Shown here: positions 5,821 to 6,949 of the stretch, one piece after another
How positions within the stretch are numbered: the stretch's first letter is position 1
How the letters are laid out: every line of letters begins with the position of its first letter
NCBI GenBank assembly: GCA_003649665.1
Contig: QMSL01000071.1
Span: 1-6,949, forward strand
DNA: 6,949 bases
DNA from: Thermoprotei archaeon
Lineage (GTDB): Archaea > Thermoproteota > Thermoprotei > QMSL01 > B3-G16
Reading direction: 5' to 3'
The notes under the pieces: model-generated
The model's input: the letters and a program-made list of their open reading frames with translations, nothing else
What the model was told of the DNA's origin: nothing
Databases searched by the model: none
Position numbers and translations under genes: made by a program

Positions 5821-5858
5821 ACATATATAGGTATTTCTATACATGCGTAAATAGAGGG
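5821..5858. promoter_or_regulatory. Divergent alba / Lrp-regulator promoter with dyad element
   Basis: CATATATAG (5822-5830) and CTATACATG (5837-5845) form an inverted repeat with 8 of 9 positions matching and a 6-nt spacer. The left arm read on the minus strand (CTATATATG) is a TATA box about 26 bp before the expected alba transcript start. Either arm can serve the plus-strand gene, whose GAGGG ribosome site is at 5854-5858. A protein bound to this dyad would affect both genes; the Lrp-type product next door is the natural candidate, but that is inference. Confidence 0.6.
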
Positions 5859-5864
5859 AAAATT

Positions 5865-6347
5865 ATGAGTCAAGGAGCATTAGGTGAAATTACATTAACC
5901 GAGAAGCAGATGAAAATCCTACGCATTCTCTATGAGAAGAGTAGATCAATGCGAGTATATACTGTAAATGAATCACAGGAAGAATTAGCTAAAGAACTCA
6001 ATATAACGCGACAAGCTCTTAATATTCATTTAAGGAAGCTTAAGGAAGCTGGTATAATTAGGACTGGTAGAGGGTTTATCGACCTTACTGAGAAGGCTCT
6101 TAAGTTCCTTGGTCTTCAAACAGCTACCGCCTTTGTATTAATTAAGGTAGAACCTGCTAAGAGACGTCAGGCATATGAGGCTATATCTAAGTTACCTGCT
6201 GAGAAGATATATCGTGTAACTGGAGAAGTTGATCTGATAGCAATAGTTAATCAGGCGAAGTTAGATTCCTTCCTAAAGGCAGTCTCCTCAATAGAAGGCG
6301 TTCGATCAACATCTGCACACATAGTACTTGAATCTCTTAGAGAATGA
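5865..6347 (+). CDS. Lrp/AsnC-type transcriptional regulator: winged HTH plus RAM ligand-sensing domain
   Basis: The 160-residue protein has an N-terminal winged helix-turn-helix at about 10-83 (TEKQMKILRILYEK, SQEELAKELNITRQALNIHLRKLKEAGII, wing GRGFIDLTEKAL). A RAM/AsnC effector domain follows at about 87-160 (TAFVLIKVEPAKRRQAYEAISKLP, KIYRVTGEVDLIAIVN, LDSFLKAVSSIEGVRSTSAHIVLES). The length is typical of the family (about 150-160). The HTH is longer and more MarR/ArsR-like than the classical AsnC one, starting with a 35-residue lead and ending with a recognisable wing. Such proteins act as dimers or octamers and often respond to amino acids; the ligand is not predictable here. The ATG at 5865 follows GAGGG with 6 nt spacing. 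Autoregulation, and control of the divergent alba operon, is plausible from the shared dyad promoter. tRNA-Val follows 63 bp downstream. Confidence 0.9.
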   Translation: MSQGALGEITLTEKQMKILRILYEKSRSMRVYTVNESQEELAKELNITRQALNIHLRKLKEAGIIRTGRGFIDLTEKALKFLGLQTATAFVLIKVEPAKRRQAYEAISKLPAEKIYRVTGEVDLIAIVNQAKLDSFLKAVSSIEGVRSTSAHIVLESLRE

Positions 6348-6373
6348 TAATTTCTCATGATATTCAAGATAGG

Positions 6374-6390
6374 AAAATATATTTTTCTTT
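6374..6390 (+). promoter_or_regulatory. TATA-like element of the tRNA-Val gene, also T-rich end of the regulator gene
   Basis: AAAATATATTTTT (6374-6386) is centred about 30 bp before the tRNA 5' end, where an archaeal box A is expected. Its T-rich second half, ending in TTTTTCTTT, could also end transcription of the upstream regulator. Both roles are positional inferences. Confidence 0.55.
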
Positions 6391-6410
6391 AGCTAACTTT
6401 TATTTAGATA

Positions 6411-6505
6411 GGGCCCGTGGTCTAGCCCGGCCTAGGACGCCGCCCTCACAAGGTGTAACCTGAGATCGGCGGAGGTCCCGGGTTCGAATCCCGGCGGGCC
6501 CACCA
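6411..6505 (+). tRNA. trnV: tRNA-Val (anticodon CAC) with 16-nt intron and encoded CCA
   Basis: The acceptor stem is GGGCCCG (6411-6417) pairing with CGGGCCC (6495-6501), discriminator A (6502) and encoded CCA (6503-6505). The T arm is CCGGG-TTCGAAT-CCCGG and the anticodon stem CCGCC (6440-6444) / GGCGG (6468-6472). After removing the intron the loop is CTCACAC with anticodon CAC (6447-6449), giving valine (GUG codons). The variable loop is AGGTC. Encoding of the CCA is visible in the sequence. Confidence 0.97.
6451..6466 (+). other. tRNA intron at 37/38 with canonical bulge-helix-bulge
   Basis: The intron AGGTGTAACCTGAGAT lies between A37 and C38. CTCA (6445-6448) pairs with TGAG (6461-6464) as the central 4-bp helix. 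The bulges are CAA (6449-6451) and ATC (6465-6467), each cut after the second base. The rest closes as GGT-GTA-ACC. This is the substrate of the archaeal splicing endonuclease. Confidence 0.95.
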
Positions 6506-6660
6506 AATAATACAATTCATTCCGAATAATTGGACATACTTTAAGAGATACTTTACTTCATTCAATATTTTAGGACATTTATCTAACGACATTCTTTTAT
6601 ATACTCCCACCAGTTACTCCCTCTCCTATATCTCATCAAGGGTATCACGTTTTACCATTA

Positions 6661-6682
6661 ATATTACTGATAGTAATTATTT
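6661..6682 (+). repeat. Left copy of a 22-bp inverted repeat containing dyad ATTACTgatAGTAAT
   Basis: The 22 bases here are the exact reverse complement of 6786-6807. The similarity extends a few bases further left (CATTA) with a one-base gap. Inside is a dyad of its own, ATTACT-GAT-AGTAAT (6663-6677). It lies about 60 bp before the start of the truncated gene at 6740. Confidence 0.85.
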
Positions 6683-6693
6683 TTGAGAAGTAA

Positions 6694-6713
6694 AAGCTTA
6701 TCAGTAATTATTT
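6694..6713 (+). repeat. Partial third copy of the dyad, overlapping a TATA-like stretch
   Basis: TATCAGTAAT (6699-6708) is shared with the right copy, and AGTAATTATTT (6703-6713) with the left copy. The left half-site is degenerate. AATTATTTAT here is the TATA-like stretch nearest the right distance from the ribosome site of the downstream gene, so a protein on this site could block the promoter. Confidence 0.6.
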
Positions 6714-6729
6714 ATCAAACATATATACT

Positions 6730-6734
6730 GGAGG
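6730..6734 (+). promoter_or_regulatory. Ribosome binding site of the truncated right-end gene
   Basis: GGAGG sits 5 nt before the ATG at 6740 and 8 nt before a second in-frame ATG at 6743. Either start is possible. Confidence 0.65.
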
Positions 6735-6739
6735 CATAA

Positions 6740-6949
6740 ATGATGAATGTACTTGAAGAGCCCCTCTACTACAGGTTGCTAGGACAAATAATTACTATCA
6801 GTAATATAATGAATGAAAGATGTATAGAAATAAAATGTCATAACTCCCTACTCCAATCTCTCATATGTACACTCTGTGAAGTATTAGGTGTAAAGTTTGA
6901 ACGCATAAGCGAGACTAAAGTGAAAATAGAGAATGATCAGTTAGTTACA
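6740..6949 (+). CDS. Unrecognised protein, N-terminal 70 residues (runs off window)
   Basis: An open frame of 70 codons without a stop reaches the last base. A consensus GGAGG and an upstream dyad-bearing region support it as a real gene. The fragment starts MMNVLEEPLYYRLLGQIITISNIM and has four cysteines (C28, C33, C43 and C46, the last two as CxxC). It alternates short hydrophobic strands with helices (SLLQSLICTLCEVLGVKFERI). I do not recognise a family. Codons for QIITISN (residues 16-22) coincide with the right copy of the inverted repeat, so that DNA signal lies inside the coding region. Nothing in the fragment shows a signal peptide. Confidence 0.6.
   Translation, partial: MMNVLEEPLYYRLLGQIITISNIMNERCIEIKCHNSLLQSLICTLCEVLGVKFERISETKVKIENDQLVT
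6786..6807 (-). repeat. Right copy of the 22-bp inverted repeat, inside the truncated gene
   Basis: Exact reverse complement of 6661-6682, with the dyad ATTACTATCAGTAAT at 6791-6805. It starts 46 bp into the coding sequence. The loop between the two copies is 103 nt and includes the third partial copy, the ribosome site and the start codon. Confidence 0.85.

Noticed and set aside
6035..6053. Short tandem AAGGAAGCTT/AAGGAAGCTG in the regulator gene
   Set aside because: It encodes the normal LRKLKEAG of the HTH recognition region, so the repeat follows from the protein sequence.
6446..6592. Minus-strand frame of 48 codons starting with ATG at 6592
   Set aside because: Its second half reads through the complement of tRNA-Val (WWARRDSNP-type sequence typical of antisense tRNA frames) and there is no ribosome site or family resemblance.
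6661..6807. The inverted repeats as ends of a small transposable element
   Set aside because: Only about 100 bp lies between them, it contains a gene start, no target-site duplication is seen, and each copy is itself a dyad, which fits a protein-binding site better.

Overview
The window reads as ordinary chromosome of an archaeon, most likely a thermophile of the Thermoproteota/TACK group. The main reasons are an Alba chromatin protein, a tRNA-Val split by a 16-nt intron in a textbook bulge-helix-bulge, and two C/D box guide RNAs (not given by open reading frames) with archaeal spacing. TATA boxes sit about 25-30 bp before starts, and GGAGG/GGTGA-type ribosome sites precede many genes. The exact lineage cannot be read from the window.

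Layout. 1-2091 (+) is the 3' part of a large glycoside hydrolase of clan GH-A, with a carbohydrate-binding module inserted between its two catalytic glutamates. 2137-2194 (-) is a C/D box guide RNA, lying just downstream of a small TusA/SirA-like gene (2224-2481, -). A divergent promoter region (2482-2671) separates this from a NifU-C-like CxxC protein (2672-3022, +) and a macro-domain protein (3095-3688, +). The last 17 codons or so of the macro gene lie antisense to a second C/D box guide RNA (3630-3686, -), which in turn lies downstream of a DUF362/2x[4Fe-4S] protein (3760-4872, -). Next comes a two-gene minus-strand operon, albA (start best placed at the GTG at 5781) and a NusA-like KH protein joined by a 4-nt stop/start overlap. 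It diverges from an Lrp/AsnC-type regulator (5865-6347, +) across an 83-bp region carrying an imperfect 9-bp-arm dyad over the TATA elements. tRNA-Val(CAC) follows at 6411-6505. The right end holds AT-rich DNA with three copies of an ATTACT/AGTAAT dyad around the start of an unrecognised gene that runs off the window.

How the parts relate. Most genes are unrelated housekeeping or accessory genes in short transcription units. The clearest links are (i) the alba-NusA-like operon sharing a control region with the regulator, (ii) guide RNAs placed directly behind protein genes on the same strand, which suggests processing from 3' UTRs or compact separate promoters, and (iii) the repeated dyad at the right end, which looks like an operator set for the truncated gene. 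I see no CRISPR array, transposase or defence cassette.
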